A DNA stretch of 52,312 nt from Alistipes sp. (GCA_017558115.1 JAFYWG010000001.1:1-52312), one strand, 5' to 3'. Counted from the first letter of the stretch, positions 8,465 to 17,808 are shown. Numbers and translations are program-made. The notes: generated by a model not told the origin, from the letters alone.

Positions 8465-9808
8465 TTATAGTACATCGCGCACTACTCTAAGCACATTCTC
8501 CGTCTTGCGTGTAATGGCATAACGGTCATCGAGGCGACGACCCACTACCCACACTATATCCTCTCCCGAGACAAGCACAAACTGACGGCGCTTCTCGGCT
8601 AACGACACCTTCTTATCTATGAGATAGTCGCTAAGTTTCTTACGTCCCGACATGCCGAATGGCACAAACCAGTCACCCTCCTGCCAGCGGCGTAGCTTAA
8701 GCGGAAACTTCAACTTGTCGGCATCTAACAGAGCTACATTCTCGCCCTGATCGAGGCTATCAATAAAGTCGATATCAAGGCGCTCATAGTAGATAGCAGC
8801 ACCTCCAGCGTAAGAGCGAATGGTGTTACGCTCAACAGTCACCTCGCAACTATCATCATCCGTGATGGGGGATACGACCACCCTACCGCGGTCAGTTACC
8901 GCCACCCACTCACGCGAGTAGAAGCGGCGACCCGAGAGCTCGGCATCGAGAGCCTTACATAGCGCATCTACGACATCCCCCTTGAAGCCATACTCCGAGC
9001 TAAGTATCTCGTAGATTACATAGTTGCGTGGCAACGTGGGGCGTATGCGCTCGACACACATAGTGTGAATATCTCCCACATGCTCCATAACCTCACCCTT
9101 TACCAACTCCATAGCCGATGAGATAAACTCCTGGGCCTGGCTCAAACGCGCGATATTACGGCGCATAATGGTGGAAAACTGAGGCTTAATATCTTTAAAC
9201 ATGGGCACAACACCCAAGCGCACCTTATTGCGAAGATACTTCGTAGAGCGATTCGACGAATCCTCTCTGAAGGGGATGTGGTGTGCTAAGGCGTAGTCAT
9301 GGATAATCTTGCGTGTGGCGAACATCATGGGTCGCACAATGTGTCCCACCTGCACAGATATGCCCGTGAGGCCACGAAGACCCGTACCACGGAGCAGATT
9401 GATAAAGAATGTCTCCACAGAGTCGTTGCCATGGTGAGCGATACATATGGCCGTGTAGCCATGCTCCTCGCACAACTCTTTGAACCATGTGTAGCGCAGA
9501 CGGCGCGCCGCCATCTCCATAGACTCTCCCGTGCGCTCCATCTCTGCAGTAGTGTCAAAGCGCATGTTGTAGAACTCAGCACCATAGCGACGTGCCTCTT
9601 GCTCCACGAGCACTTCATCCTCGTCACTCTCCTTACCGCGAAGCTGGAAGTTGCAGTGTGCCACGCCAAAGCGATAGCCCGCAGCCGCCGTGAGCGACAT
9701 CATAACCATGGAGTCAACACCTCCCGACACCGTTAGAAGCAACTTATCCTCGTGTGTAAAGAGTTTATTCTCCGATATATATTTTTCAAATTCTTCGAGC
9801 AATAACAT
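8465..9808 (-). CDS. tilS: tRNA(Ile)-lysidine synthase
   Basis: A 447-residue N-type ATP pyrophosphatase. The PP-loop SGGVDS is at residues 28-33, followed by the HCNFQLRGKESDEDE segment characteristic of TilS and IAHHGNDSVETFFINLLRGTGLRGLTGI. The C-terminal substrate-binding domain is present (LKLRRWQEGDWFVPFGMSGRKKLSDYLID). It converts C34 of the AUA-reading tRNA-Ile to lysidine using ATP and lysine, so it is essential for decoding. It lies 2 nt after murB and 14 nt before holA. Confidence 0.95.
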   Translation of the reverse strand: MLLLEEFEKYISENKLFTHEDKLLLTVSGGVDSMVMMSLTAAAGYRFGVAHCNFQLRGKESDEDEVLVEQEARRYGAEFYNMRFDTTAEMERTGESMEMAARRLRYTWFKELCEEHGYTAICIAHHGNDSVETFFINLLRGTGLRGLTGISVQVGHIVRPMMFATRKIIHDYALAHHIPFREDSSNRSTKYLRNKVRLGVVPMFKDIKPQFSTIMRRNIARLSQAQEFISSAMELVKGEVMEHVGDIHTMCVERIRPTLPRNYVIYEILSSEYGFKGDVVDALCKALDAELSGRRFYSREWVAVTDRGRVVVSPITDDDSCEVTVERNTIRSYAGGAAIYYERLDIDFIDSLDQGENVALLDADKLKFPLKLRRWQEGDWFVPFGMSGRKKLSDYLIDKKVSLAEKRRQFVLVSGEDIVWVVGRRLDDRYAITRKTENVLRVVRDVL

Positions 9809-9810
9809 AG

Positions 9811-10824
9811 CTACAAAATATTTACCTCGGGCGTGATCTCCACGCCAAACTTCGTGCGCACTACGCTACATACGAACTCGGCAAAGTGCAACACCTCGCC
9901 ACCCGTAGCACCGCCATGGTTAACCAAGACGAGCGCCTGGCGGTCGTGAACACCGACATGACCCTCGCGGTAGCCCTTGAGTCCCGACTGGTCGATAAGC
10001 CAGCCTGCAGCCAACTTCATCACCTCGTCGTTATTGGCAATAGCGTAGCATGGCATAGATGGATACTCATTAAGCAACCTCTCTGCCACAATTTTTGGCA
10101 CGATAGGGTTCTTGAAGAAGCTACCAGCATTACCCAACTCCTTGGGGTCGGGAAGCTTCGAACCTCGTATAGCACATATAGCCTCGCGGATGTTCTTTAG
10201 CGTAGCGCCACCACGTGCCTCCACCTCCTTTATGACGTCGCCGTAGCCGAGGTTGGGTGAAGGTGTGCGGTGCAAGTTGAACTCCACAGCAAGGATGATA
10301 GCCACGCCTCGCAACTCGTGCTTGAAGATGCTCTCGCGATAGCCAAAGCCACACTCCTCGCACTTGAGACGCACGACCTCCAACTTATTGGTATCGAAAT
10401 ACTCCACCACGCTTATCGCATCCTTTACTTCAGCACCATATGCACCGATATTCTGCACCGGAGCAGCACCCACAGAACTTGGTATAGCCGAGAGGTTCTC
10501 TACTCCCCATAGGCCACTCTCCACGCTCCATGCCACGAACTCATCCCAGTCGTGTGCAGCCTCTACACGCACACAGACATTCTCACCGTCATCCTCCAAG
10601 ATTGTGCGCTTGGAGCATGTGGGAGTGATGAGTACGCCGTCATAGTCCTTAGTAAAAAGCGTATTGTTACCCGCGCCAAGCACATACCACTTAGCTGGGT
10701 GCATCTCCTCGAATATCGCCTTAAGCTCCTCGCAAGTGTCGAACTCAACGAGTGTAGTGGCATACTGCACAACTCCGAAGCTATTGCGATTTTCGAGATT
10801 TATGTCATTATATATTCGTTTCAT
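9811..10824 (-). CDS. murB: UDP-N-acetylmuramate dehydrogenase
   Basis: A 337-residue FAD-dependent reductase of type I MurB, which reduces enolpyruvyl-UDP-GlcNAc to UDP-MurNAc in peptidoglycan synthesis. Visible motifs are WYVLGAGNNTLF (FAD-binding), IPSSVGAAPVQNIGAYGAEVKD (the GxxGAxPxQNIGAYG signature) and LGNAGSFFKNP with the catalytic serine. It is the first gene of a four-gene minus-strand cluster. A TAACTTTG box lies only 4 nt before its ATG, so the transcript may be leaderless. Confidence 0.95.
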   Translation of the reverse strand: MKRIYNDINLENRNSFGVVQYATTLVEFDTCEELKAIFEEMHPAKWYVLGAGNNTLFTKDYDGVLITPTCSKRTILEDDGENVCVRVEAAHDWDEFVAWSVESGLWGVENLSAIPSSVGAAPVQNIGAYGAEVKDAISVVEYFDTNKLEVVRLKCEECGFGYRESIFKHELRGVAIILAVEFNLHRTPSPNLGYGDVIKEVEARGGATLKNIREAICAIRGSKLPDPKELGNAGSFFKNPIVPKIVAERLLNEYPSMPCYAIANNDEVMKLAAGWLIDQSGLKGYREGHVGVHDRQALVLVNHGGATGGEVLHFAEFVCSVVRTKFGVEITPEVNIL

Positions 10825-10828
10825 AGTG

Positions 10829-10856
10829 CAAAGTTAAAAAAATTTTGCTAACTTTG
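10829..10856. promoter_or_regulatory. Symmetric divergent promoter between murB and the DUF4301 gene
   Basis: CAAAGTTA (10829-10836) and TAACTTTG (10849-10856) form a perfect 8-bp inverted repeat around a 12-nt spacer. Each arm is a -7 box (TAACTTTG), one facing murB and one facing the DUF4301 gene. Neither has a clear TTG at the -33 position. The boxes overlap each other's upstream region, so firing in the two directions may be mutually exclusive. Confidence 0.5.
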
Positions 10857-10915
10857 AAAGGTCAAACCGAATATAAAAGATATAGAATCTAAATTACAAT
10901 CTAAATATACTGCCT

Positions 10916-12349
10916 ATGTTCACACACGAAGAGATCACCCAGATCGAGGCTCATGGCTTGAGCGTCGCAGCGGTGGAGAGACAAATTGAGAACTTCCGCA
11001 ATGGCTTCCCAGCACTCCCGGTAGTGCGCGCAGCAGCTGGTGGCGATGGCGTGAAGCAGCTTGATATAGAGAGCGTTAAGGAGCGTGAAGCATACTACAG
11101 CAACAACCTCCAGAAGATTAAAACCATCAAGTTTGTACCCGCTTCGGGTGCCGCAACTCGCATGTTTAAGGAGTTGTTCGAGTACGTAAATGACGACAAG
11201 CGCACTGCAGGCATCGACAAGCTTATTGTAAACCTCGAGAAGTTCGCATTCTTCCCCGAGTTAGCAAAATATCTCCAACCACAGATTGACGACAAGGATG
11301 TAGTACGCAATATCATCATCGACGGCCTTGCATATGGCGCTAAGCCTAAGGGCCTTGTTACCTTCCACGCCTATAAGGAGGGTGCACGTAAACCCGTTGA
11401 GGAGCACCTTGTGGAGGCTGCACTCTACGCTTCAAGTAATGGTGAGGCAAACATTCACTTCACCGTATCGCCCGAGCATCAGGCGGGCTTCGAGACACTT
11501 CTTGCTGAGCGTCAGAGCTACTACGAGCAGAAGTTCGGCATCAAGTACAACGTCTCGTTCTCTATCCAGAGCCCCGCGACAGATACCATTGCCGTGAACC
11601 CCGACAACACACCATTCCGTACCGACGACAGCAAGCTCTTGTTCCGCCCCGCAGGTCATGGTGCGCTTATTACAAACCTCGACAAGCTCGACGCCGACAT
11701 CATCTTCGTAAAGAATATCGACAACGTCACTACCGACGAGCGCAAGGAGGATACCGTGACATTCAAGAAGGTATTGGCTGGTGAGCTTCTACGCCTCCAG
11801 AGTCGTTCATTCGAACTTCTCAGCGCCCTCGAGCGTGGCGAGGACAAGGAGGCTGAGGCTGCAGAGTTCATCGTTAACGACCTATGCTGCAAGCTCCCTG
11901 AGGGTGCTTCACGCGAGCTTATCGTAGCAACTCTCGACCGCCCCATCCGCGTATGTGGCATGGTTAAGAATGAGGGCGAGCCTGGTGGTGGCCCATTCTG
12001 GGTGCGCGACGACGAGGGTCGTGAGCAGTTGCAGATTGCCGAGTCGAGCCAGATTGCTCCCGAGGATATGCACCTTATGAAGGAGGCTACACACTTCAAC
12101 CCAGTAGATTTGGTATGTGGCGTTAAGCGCTACGACGGCACCAAGTACGACCTCACACGCTACACCGACCCCAAGACGGGCTTCATCTCGTCAAAGTCAG
12201 CAGGTGGTCGCGAGCTTCGTGCTCAGGAGTTGCCTGGCCTCTGGAATGGCGCGATGGCAAACTGGAACACCATCTTCGTGGAGGTGCCCATCTCAACATT
12301 CTCACCCGTAAAGGTTGTGCAGGACCTACTCCGCCCCGAACACCAGTAA
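10916..12349 (+). CDS. DUF4301 family protein
   Basis: A 477-residue cytoplasmic protein of a family I associate with Bacteroidetes (DUF4301). The signature FVPASGAATRMFKELFE lies at about residues 73-89. It resembles the PxxGxGTRM loop of sugar-nucleotide transferases, which may point to a nucleotidyltransferase-like fold. The C-terminal part contains GMVKNEGEPGGGPFWV and KEATHFNPVDLVCGVK, both apparently conserved in the family. Its function is not established as far as I know. It is a single gene, with a stem-loop terminator 32 nt downstream (12381-12419). Confidence 0.82.
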   Translation: MFTHEEITQIEAHGLSVAAVERQIENFRNGFPALPVVRAAAGGDGVKQLDIESVKEREAYYSNNLQKIKTIKFVPASGAATRMFKELFEYVNDDKRTAGIDKLIVNLEKFAFFPELAKYLQPQIDDKDVVRNIIIDGLAYGAKPKGLVTFHAYKEGARKPVEEHLVEAALYASSNGEANIHFTVSPEHQAGFETLLAERQSYYEQKFGIKYNVSFSIQSPATDTIAVNPDNTPFRTDDSKLLFRPAGHGALITNLDKLDADIIFVKNIDNVTTDERKEDTVTFKKVLAGELLRLQSRSFELLSALERGEDKEAEAAEFIVNDLCCKLPEGASRELIVATLDRPIRVCGMVKNEGEPGGGPFWVRDDEGREQLQIAESSQIAPEDMHLMKEATHFNPVDLVCGVKRYDGTKYDLTRYTDPKTGFISSKSAGGRELRAQELPGLWNGAMANWNTIFVEVPISTFSPVKVVQDLLRPEHQ

Positions 12350-12380
12350 TAATTGAAACAAAGGCTTAAGCCCATAACAC

Positions 12381-12419
12381 CAAGAGCGAATGGATTACGT
12401 ATCTGTTCGCTCTTGTTTT
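12381..12419 (+). terminator. Stem-loop terminator after the DUF4301 gene
   Basis: CAAGAGCGAA (12381-12390) pairs perfectly with TTCGCTCTTG (12406-12415) around a 15-nt loop, followed by TTTTG. This is a 10-bp stem with a short T-run. Confidence 0.65.
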
Positions 12420-12493
12420 GCAGTGTATCCCAAGAGACCAAGAGGAAAGACAACTTTTCAGCTAAGAAATTATCCATTTCGTATTTTTTTTAG

Positions 12494-12501
12494 TATCTTT
12501 G
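12494..12501 (+). promoter_or_regulatory. -7 box of the bipA promoter
   Basis: TATCTTTG matches the Bacteroidetes -7 element, 22 nt before the bipA ATG. The -33 TTG is not clear (TAT at the expected spacing). Confidence 0.45.
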
Positions 12502-12523
12502 CGCGTTCTAAATATTATATAGT

Positions 12524-14326
12524 ATGCGAAAACTACGCAACATTGCAATTATCGCCCACGTTGACCACGGTAAGACAACACTCGTAGACAAGATGATCAT
12601 GGCAGGCAACCTCCTACGCGAGAATGAGCGCGAGGGTGGCGACCTCATCATGGACAACAACGACATCGAGCGCGAGCGTGGCATCACCATCCTTTCGAAG
12701 AACGTGTCGGTGATATATCAGGACTACAAAATCAACATTATAGACACCCCAGGCCACGCCGACTTCGGCGGAGAGGTGGAGCGTGTACTCAACATGTGCG
12801 ACGGAGTCATCTTACTTGTCGATGCCTTCGAGGGTACCATGCCCCAAACACGCTTCGTATTGCAGAAGGCCTTGGCACTCGGCAAGAAGCCTATCGTCGT
12901 AATCAACAAGGTAGATAAGGAGAACTGCCGCCCCGACGTGGTTAACGAGCAGGTCTTCGACCTAATGTTCACCCTCGGCGCTACAGAGGAGCAGCTCGAC
13001 TACAAGACCATCTACGGCTCAGCAAAGCAGGGTTGGATGTCGCACGTAGTAACAGAGCGCACAGACTCTATCCGCCCCTTACTCGACACCATCATTGACG
13101 AGATTCCCGAACCTGAGGTTGTGGATGGCACCGTGCAGATGCTCGTAACATCGCTCGAGTACTCACCCTATGTAGGTCGTATCGCTGTAGGTAAGGTTAC
13201 ACGCGGCTCACTCACGGCGGGTCAGAATGTGACACTCGCAAAGCGCGATGGCACACTCGTCAAGACAAAGATCAAGGACCTCATGGTATTCGAGGGTCTT
13301 GGCAAGGCTAAGGCTGAGAAGGTGGAGTGCGGTGAGATTTGCGCACTTGTGGGTATCGAGGGCTTCGAGATTGGCGACACTATCTGCGACTTTACTAATC
13401 CCGAACCACTTCCCCCTATCGCTATCGACGAGCCTACGATGTCTATGTTGTTCACCATCAACAACTCGCCATTCTTCGGCAAGGATGGTAAGTTCGTGAC
13501 ATCGCGACACATTAAGGAGCGTCTCGACCGCGAGTTGGAGAAGAACTTGGCACTCCGCGTAGAGCCTGGCCAGAATGCAGACTCGTTCATAGTCTATGGC
13601 CGTGGTGTGTTGCACCTCTCGGTACTTATCGAGACTATGCGTCGCGAGGGCTACGAGCTCCAGGTAGGTCAGCCTAAGGTTATCACTAAGGAGATTGATG
13701 GCGTTAAGTGCGAGCCAGTAGAGGAGATGACTGTAGACTGCCCCGACGATTGCGCAGGTACAGTTATTGAGCTCACCACACGTCGTAAGGGTCAGCTTGT
13801 GAACATGGAGTCGTCAAACGAGCGTACACGCCTCGAGTTTATCATCCCCTCGCGCGGTATCATCGGCTTGCGTTCTACGATGATTACAGCCACAGCAGGT
13901 GAGGCCATCATGACACACCGTCTTAAGGACTTCGAGCCTTGGATGGGTGAGATTGAGAGCCGCAATGTGGGCGCTATCATCGCCTCGGAAACAGGCACAG
14001 CATACGCTTACTCTATCGATAAGCTTCAGGATAGAGGTAAGTTCTTCATTGCCCCCCAGGAGCAGGTATACTGCGGCCAGGTTATCGGCGAGCACACACG
14101 CTATAACGACATCACTGTTAATGTAACGAAGGCTAAGCAGCTAACCAACATGCGTGCATCGGGCTCGGATGAGAAGACCTCTATTGCGCCTCCCGTCATC
14201 TTCTCGTTGGAGGAGGCTTTGGAGTACATCCGCGAGGATGAGTACGTAGAGGTAACACCCAAGTCTATGCGTCTGCGCAAGATTTTGCTCTCGGTGGTAG
14301 ACCGCAAGCGTGCTTCAAAGGAGTAA
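12524..14326 (+). CDS. bipA: Translational GTPase BipA/TypA
   Basis: A 600-residue GTPase of the elongation-factor family. G1 is AHVDHGKTT (residues 11-19), the switch region is RGITI, G3 is [15 protein letters not shown] and G4 is [11 protein letters not shown]. After the beta-barrel domains comes the BipA C-terminal part ([43 protein letters not shown]). It binds the ribosome and assists 50S assembly and translation under stress or cold. The gene stands alone except for the GIY-YIG gene, which starts 1 nt after its stop. Confidence 0.97.
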   Translation: MRKLRNIAIIAHVDHGKTTLVDKMIMAGNLLRENEREGGDLIMDNNDIERERGITILSKNVSVIYQDYKINIIDTPGHADFGGEVERVLNMCDGVILLVDAFEGTMPQTRFVLQKALALGKKPIVVINKVDKENCRPDVVNEQVFDLMFTLGATEEQLDYKTIYGSAKQGWMSHVVTERTDSIRPLLDTIIDEIPEPEVVDGTVQMLVTSLEYSPYVGRIAVGKVTRGSLTAGQNVTLAKRDGTLVKTKIKDLMVFEGLGKAKAEKVECGEICALVGIEGFEIGDTICDFTNPEPLPPIAIDEPTMSMLFTINNSPFFGKDGKFVTSRHIKERLDRELEKNLALRVEPGQNADSFIVYGRGVLHLSVLIETMRREGYELQVGQPKVITKEIDGVKCEPVEEMTVDCPDDCAGTVIELTTRRKGQLVNMESSNERTRLEFIIPSRGIIGLRSTMITATAGEAIMTHRLKDFEPWMGEIESRNVGAIIASETGTAYAYSIDKLQDRGKFFIAPQEQVYCGQVIGEHTRYNDITVNVTKAKQLTNMRASGSDEKTSIAPPVIFSLEEALEYIREDEYVEVTPKSMRLRKILLSVVDRKRASKE

Positions 14327-14327
14327 C

Positions 14328-14618
14328 ATGCACAGATATTGGGTATATATTGTTGGAAACAAGAGTGCCACTGCGATATACATAGGTGTAACAAACAATA
14401 TTCAACGGCGTATAGCAGAGCACAAATTAGGGAGTATCCCTGGTTACACCCAACGATATAGATGCAATAGACTTTTATATTTTGAAGAGCATCAAAATGT
14501 AAAGCATGCTATCGCACGCGAGAAGGAGTTAAAAGGCTGGAAAAGGGAACGCAAGGAGAGTTTAATAGCATCACAAAATCCCCATCGCATTGACCTTGCT
14601 GGCGACTGGTTTGTATAG
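14328..14618 (+). CDS. GIY-YIG nuclease family protein (YhbQ/UPF0213-like)
   Basis: A 96-residue single-domain GIY-YIG protein. WVYIVGNKSATAIYIGVTNN carries the two half-motifs (YIV...YIG), followed by the conserved Arg region IQRRIAEHK, the LLYFEEHQNVKHAIAREKELKGW segment and a C-terminal NPHRIDLAGDW. Proteins of this size are stand-alone predicted endonucleases whose cellular role is unclear. The ATG at 14328 is chosen over an in-frame GTG at 14310, which lies inside bipA. The gene is more AT-rich than bipA. A palindromic repeat begins 14 nt after its stop (14633-14725). Confidence 0.88.
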   Translation: MHRYWVYIVGNKSATAIYIGVTNNIQRRIAEHKLGSIPGYTQRYRCNRLLYFEEHQNVKHAIAREKELKGWKRERKESLIASQNPHRIDLAGDWFV

Positions 14619-14632
14619 CACAACCAACACAA

Positions 14633-14725
14633 TGTCATCCTGAGTGAAACGAAGGATCTACGGGATAGCACAGCGGTCGAACGCCAGCACACACCGAGAG
14701 ATTCTTCACTGCGTTCAGAATGACA
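14633..14725. repeat. REP-like imperfect palindrome after the GIY-YIG gene
   Basis: The left arm, starting TGTCATCCTGAGTGAAACGA (14633-14659), is the imperfect inverted counterpart of the right arm (14699-14725), whose complement starts TGTCATTCTGAACGCAGTGA. The arms are 27 nt each with a 39-nt centre. Sequences of this kind (CATxCTGAxxGxAxxGAAGxATCT) are familiar dispersed intergenic repeats in many bacteria. No protein is encoded. Confidence 0.75.
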
Positions 14726-14814
14726 TAGTGAGAGTTCAGCGACACATAGCGCCGACAAGAAAACACATAACAAAACATTAGTAATTTATTAACAACCCAA
14801 AAACAATAACAACC

Positions 14815-15255
14815 ATGGAAAAGAAAATTGGTATTGCGTGCGACCACGCAGCGTATGACCTCAAGGAGTTCCTCGTAGGCTACCTCTCATCTAAGGGTTT
14901 CGAGGTTAAAGACTTCGGTTGCCACTCTGAGGAGTCTGTAGACTACCCCGACTTCGCACACCCCCTTGCAGATGCTATCGAGGCAGGTGAGTTGGAGCGT
15001 GGTATCGGCCTCTGTGGCTCAGGCGAGGGTATCTCTATGACTCTCAACAAGCACCAGGGCATTCGCGCAGCACTCTGCTGGATTCCTGAGATCGCTAAGC
15101 TCTCACGCCAGCACAACAACTCAAACGTTCTCTGCATGCCCGCTCGCTTTATTACTAACGACGAGGCTTTGGAGATGCTCAACATCTGGCTCGAGACTGA
15201 GTACGAGGGTGGTCGCCACCAGCGTCGCCTCGACAAGATGCCATTGCAGAAGTAA
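14815..15255 (+). CDS. rpiB: Ribose 5-phosphate isomerase B
   Basis: A 146-residue RpiB/LacAB-family isomerase interconverting ribose 5-phosphate and ribulose 5-phosphate in the pentose phosphate pathway. Asp10-His11 lie in the ACDHAAYDLK segment. The active-site cysteine is Cys67 in GLCGSGEGIS, and RAALCW follows. Length is normal for the family. The gene is monocistronic, with a strong hairpin 25 nt after the stop. Confidence 0.95.
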   Translation: MEKKIGIACDHAAYDLKEFLVGYLSSKGFEVKDFGCHSEESVDYPDFAHPLADAIEAGELERGIGLCGSGEGISMTLNKHQGIRAALCWIPEIAKLSRQHNNSNVLCMPARFITNDEALEMLNIWLETEYEGGRHQRRLDKMPLQK

Positions 15256-15280
15256 TCCACAACAGTAATAGCATAAGAAT

Positions 15281-15305
15281 AGGGCTACCCATCCAGGGTA
15301 GCCCT
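15281..15305. terminator. Bidirectional hairpin between rpiB and the lipoprotein cluster
   Basis: AGGGCTACCC (15281-15290) and GGGTAGCCCT (15296-15305) form a perfect 10-bp stem with a 5-nt loop. It lies between convergent genes. A closely related hairpin occurs at 41319-41344. The following sequence is AT-rich without a long T-run. Confidence 0.7.
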
Positions 15306-15334
15306 AATACATTATATATAGGTATAAGGTCTGC

Positions 15335-15796
15335 TTAGAACCAACACTCCTCGGCACGTGTCTCCGAGCCAAGTGGCTCTATAGCATCATCCTTAACCTC
15401 CGCAGGGATAGTGGTCTTTGTGTAGACGATAGCCTCCGCAGATTCGTTGTTCGCAGTGAGCGTCATTGTCTCGCCCTCAAACGAGAGTGTGTATGTGCTA
15501 CCCCACTCTGTACCGTCGGCATAGACACCGCTCAACACGCTCTTATCGACACTCCAAGTGCCAGCATAGTGGCGATAGCGACCCTCACCGAGACGCTGGT
15601 ACTCTTCGAACGAGCCCGCAGCATCAAATGCCACGTATACATCTACATCGTAGCCTTCGGGAGCACAGTGCCACTCACCAACTACTTTTGTTGTAGCATC
15701 AACCTTCGGAGCATCCTGCTTCTTCTCCTTAGCGCAGCCAATAAATAAAAGGGCTGCACAAAGAACAGAGATAATAGAATAAATTTTTGCTTTCAT
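15335..15796 (-). CDS. Small lipoprotein, last gene of the lipoprotein-protease cluster
   Basis: A 153-residue predicted lipoprotein. The signal peptide ends in the lipobox LFIGC with Cys21, followed by a charged AKEKKQDAPK stretch of the sort linked to surface export in Bacteroidetes. The body looks like a small beta-sandwich or calycin-type domain (VVGEWHCAPEGYDVDVYVAF, YAGTWSVDKSVLSGVY, YTLSFEGETMTLT). This resembles lipocalin-like Bacteroidales lipoproteins, but I do not recognise a family. The ATG at 15796 shares one base with the protease stop codon, favouring it over an in-frame ATG nine bases upstream. The protein ends in CWF, echoing the GGWF end of the protease. Confidence 0.7.
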   Translation of the reverse strand: MKAKIYSIISVLCAALLFIGCAKEKKQDAPKVDATTKVVGEWHCAPEGYDVDVYVAFDAAGSFEEYQRLGEGRYRHYAGTWSVDKSVLSGVYADGTEWGSTYTLSFEGETMTLTANNESAEAIVYTKTTIPAEVKDDAIEPLGSETRAEECWF

Positions 15797-17808
15797 TAGA
15801 ACCATCCTCCATTAGTTGAACTTACACCACGCGACATGATAGACACCTCGCGTGAAATCTCCGTGCCGCCGATGTTGTTACCACCACCAAGCTGACCACC
15901 ACCAGCAATAGCCTTGATAGTAATCTTTGCCGAACCACAATTCTCGCACTTTATAACGAGCATACCATCATCTATCTTGGGATCACCCTTAATACCAAGC
16001 GCAGCCTTAGCCTCGTTGCTAACCTCGATACCGCGATATGTGAGGTCCGTCGCTGAACCACCAAAATACTCACGGAGATCTACTGTACAACGCTCGCCAA
16101 CGGTAACGGCAACTGAGGGTGTGCCCTCAATCTGCATAAAGAGTCGCCATGCGTCGATAGCACCTGTACCCATACGCTTGTGGTAGTTTTTGAGCACAAC
16201 GGCATCAGCAACGCCATTATAGGGCTTCGTGCCATCAAGCATCAACGAGTTAATGTCGTTAACCGCAGTAAGAAGCATAGTACGATAGTCATCGCCCTCG
16301 AACTTCTTGCCAATCTTTGCGGCATACGAAATACCCAATGCCGCTACGCCCGAAACATGGGGACACGCCATAGATGTACCCTCCATCCACACGTAGTCAA
16401 CATACGCCACGTCACGGATGCAAGTCGAGAGAATCTGGCTTGCGTTAAATGAGTTCTGCGCACCAATAGAGTAATCACCACCAGGAGCAGCTATGTTACA
16501 GCCTCGGCCATAGTTGGTATAGCCTGTTGGCAAGTAATCAGGACCATATGCTGTCACCGACACGCAGATAGGCAGAGCACCAGGATAACCCGCATTAGAG
16601 GTTGCCTCATTGCCCGATGCGAAGATTGCGAGGTTCTGACCGATTGCAGTGTGGTTGCAGTTCTCGGGGCTCACGAAGTACTTAATCGCGTTGTACTCAA
16701 GCGATGTAGCGTTGATGTATGCATTGTCGTTAGCGAACGTATTGGGGTCGTAGGCGTATGAGCACTGCGCGATACATGCACCATTGTCGGCAGCATAGAT
16801 AAAGGCATTACTCATGTCGCGGTCGCTTGCTGGGTATTTACCATCGAATACCTGACAGCTCATAAGACGTACTCCGTCGCCATTTCCCGAGCCACCAGCG
16901 ATAGAGCTTATGCCAACGCCATTGTTATTCACCGCAGCGATAACACCTGCAACGTGTGTGCCGTGACCCGACTCACCCTCTGTTGACCAGCTAATCTTAC
17001 CATTAGAGTCACCTGCAGAGTTGAAGTTGTAGCCGTAGATGTCATCGACATACTTGTTGCCATCGTCATCCACACCCTCTACGCCATTAAGCTCAGCCTC
17101 GTTCACCCACATAGCGGCTGCGAGGTCGGGGTGAGTGTACTGCACGGGACCGTCAAGCACCGCCACGATAACATCGGGCGAACCAGCGCACAACTTCCAA
17201 GCATCGAGAACACCTACATCGGCACCCTTGCGCGCTGTCTTTGCAATAGCCTCATCGCCCGAGTTGTGGAGGTTCCACTGATACTTAGCATTAGGGTCGT
17301 TGAACGACGACATGGGCACCAAGTCGCGTGTATCGGCCATATCGCTCATAGGTCGAGCCTTATAGTCCGAAGCCAACGCAACCACAGTGTTGAACTCGAT
17401 AGCCGAGATGTGCTTGCTTGGTGCCACCTCCTTAGCGAACTTACGCACGGGAATATTCTTGTCGAACGACACAGAATACCAACGGTGCAAGCCGAGCTCG
17501 CGTGCCAGCTTCTCATTCTTGGGTGTTACCAATGCTGGCTCAAAGCTTACGACATCGCCACCCAAGAATATCTCGCTCTTCACAGCCTCGATATCACCCT
17601 TTTCAATACGTGCGATAGTCTCCTCCTCGAGGAACAAAAGCAGAGAACCCTCCTCGCACTTGTCGATGGTGTTACCCACGAGTTTGTGTTCAAGGATTGC
17701 CTCTGCCGCCATTGTCTTCTCCTCCTCGACCACTCCTGCATCTTTTGTGCAGGAGATGGTCATAAGAGAGATAATAGCAACGCCTATCGCTATTAATGAT
17801 TTTCTCAT
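15796..17808 (-). CDS. S8 family serine peptidase (subtilisin-like lipoprotein)
   Basis: A 670-residue secreted subtilase. The lipobox cysteine is Cys20 (LMTISC). Residues 21-150 look like a propeptide (HKLVGNTIDKCEEGSLLLFL..., HISAIEFNTVVAL). The catalytic triad is complete: Asp219 in VAVLDG, His285 in GHGTHVAGV and Ser479 in GTSMACPHVSG, with the oxyanion Asn400 in FASGN. A C-terminal beta-rich domain (about 560-670) ends in NGGWF. It is probably anchored on the outer membrane, likely facing outwards, and cleaves proteins or processes partners. It starts 1 nt after the BACON-like lipoprotein gene and overlaps the next gene by 1 nt. Confidence 0.9.
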   Translation of the reverse strand: MRKSLIAIGVAIISLMTISCTKDAGVVEEEKTMAAEAILEHKLVGNTIDKCEEGSLLLFLEEETIARIEKGDIEAVKSEIFLGGDVVSFEPALVTPKNEKLARELGLHRWYSVSFDKNIPVRKFAKEVAPSKHISAIEFNTVVALASDYKARPMSDMADTRDLVPMSSFNDPNAKYQWNLHNSGDEAIAKTARKGADVGVLDAWKLCAGSPDVIVAVLDGPVQYTHPDLAAAMWVNEAELNGVEGVDDDGNKYVDDIYGYNFNSAGDSNGKISWSTEGESGHGTHVAGVIAAVNNNGVGISSIAGGSGNGDGVRLMSCQVFDGKYPASDRDMSNAFIYAADNGACIAQCSYAYDPNTFANDNAYINATSLEYNAIKYFVSPENCNHTAIGQNLAIFASGNEATSNAGYPGALPICVSVTAYGPDYLPTGYTNYGRGCNIAAPGGDYSIGAQNSFNASQILSTCIRDVAYVDYVWMEGTSMACPHVSGVAALGISYAAKIGKKFEGDDYRTMLLTAVNDINSLMLDGTKPYNGVADAVVLKNYHKRMGTGAIDAWRLFMQIEGTPSVAVTVGERCTVDLREYFGGSATDLTYRGIEVSNEAKAALGIKGDPKIDDGMLVIKCENCGSAKITIKAIAGGGQLGGGNNIGGTEISREVSIMSRGVSSTNGGWF

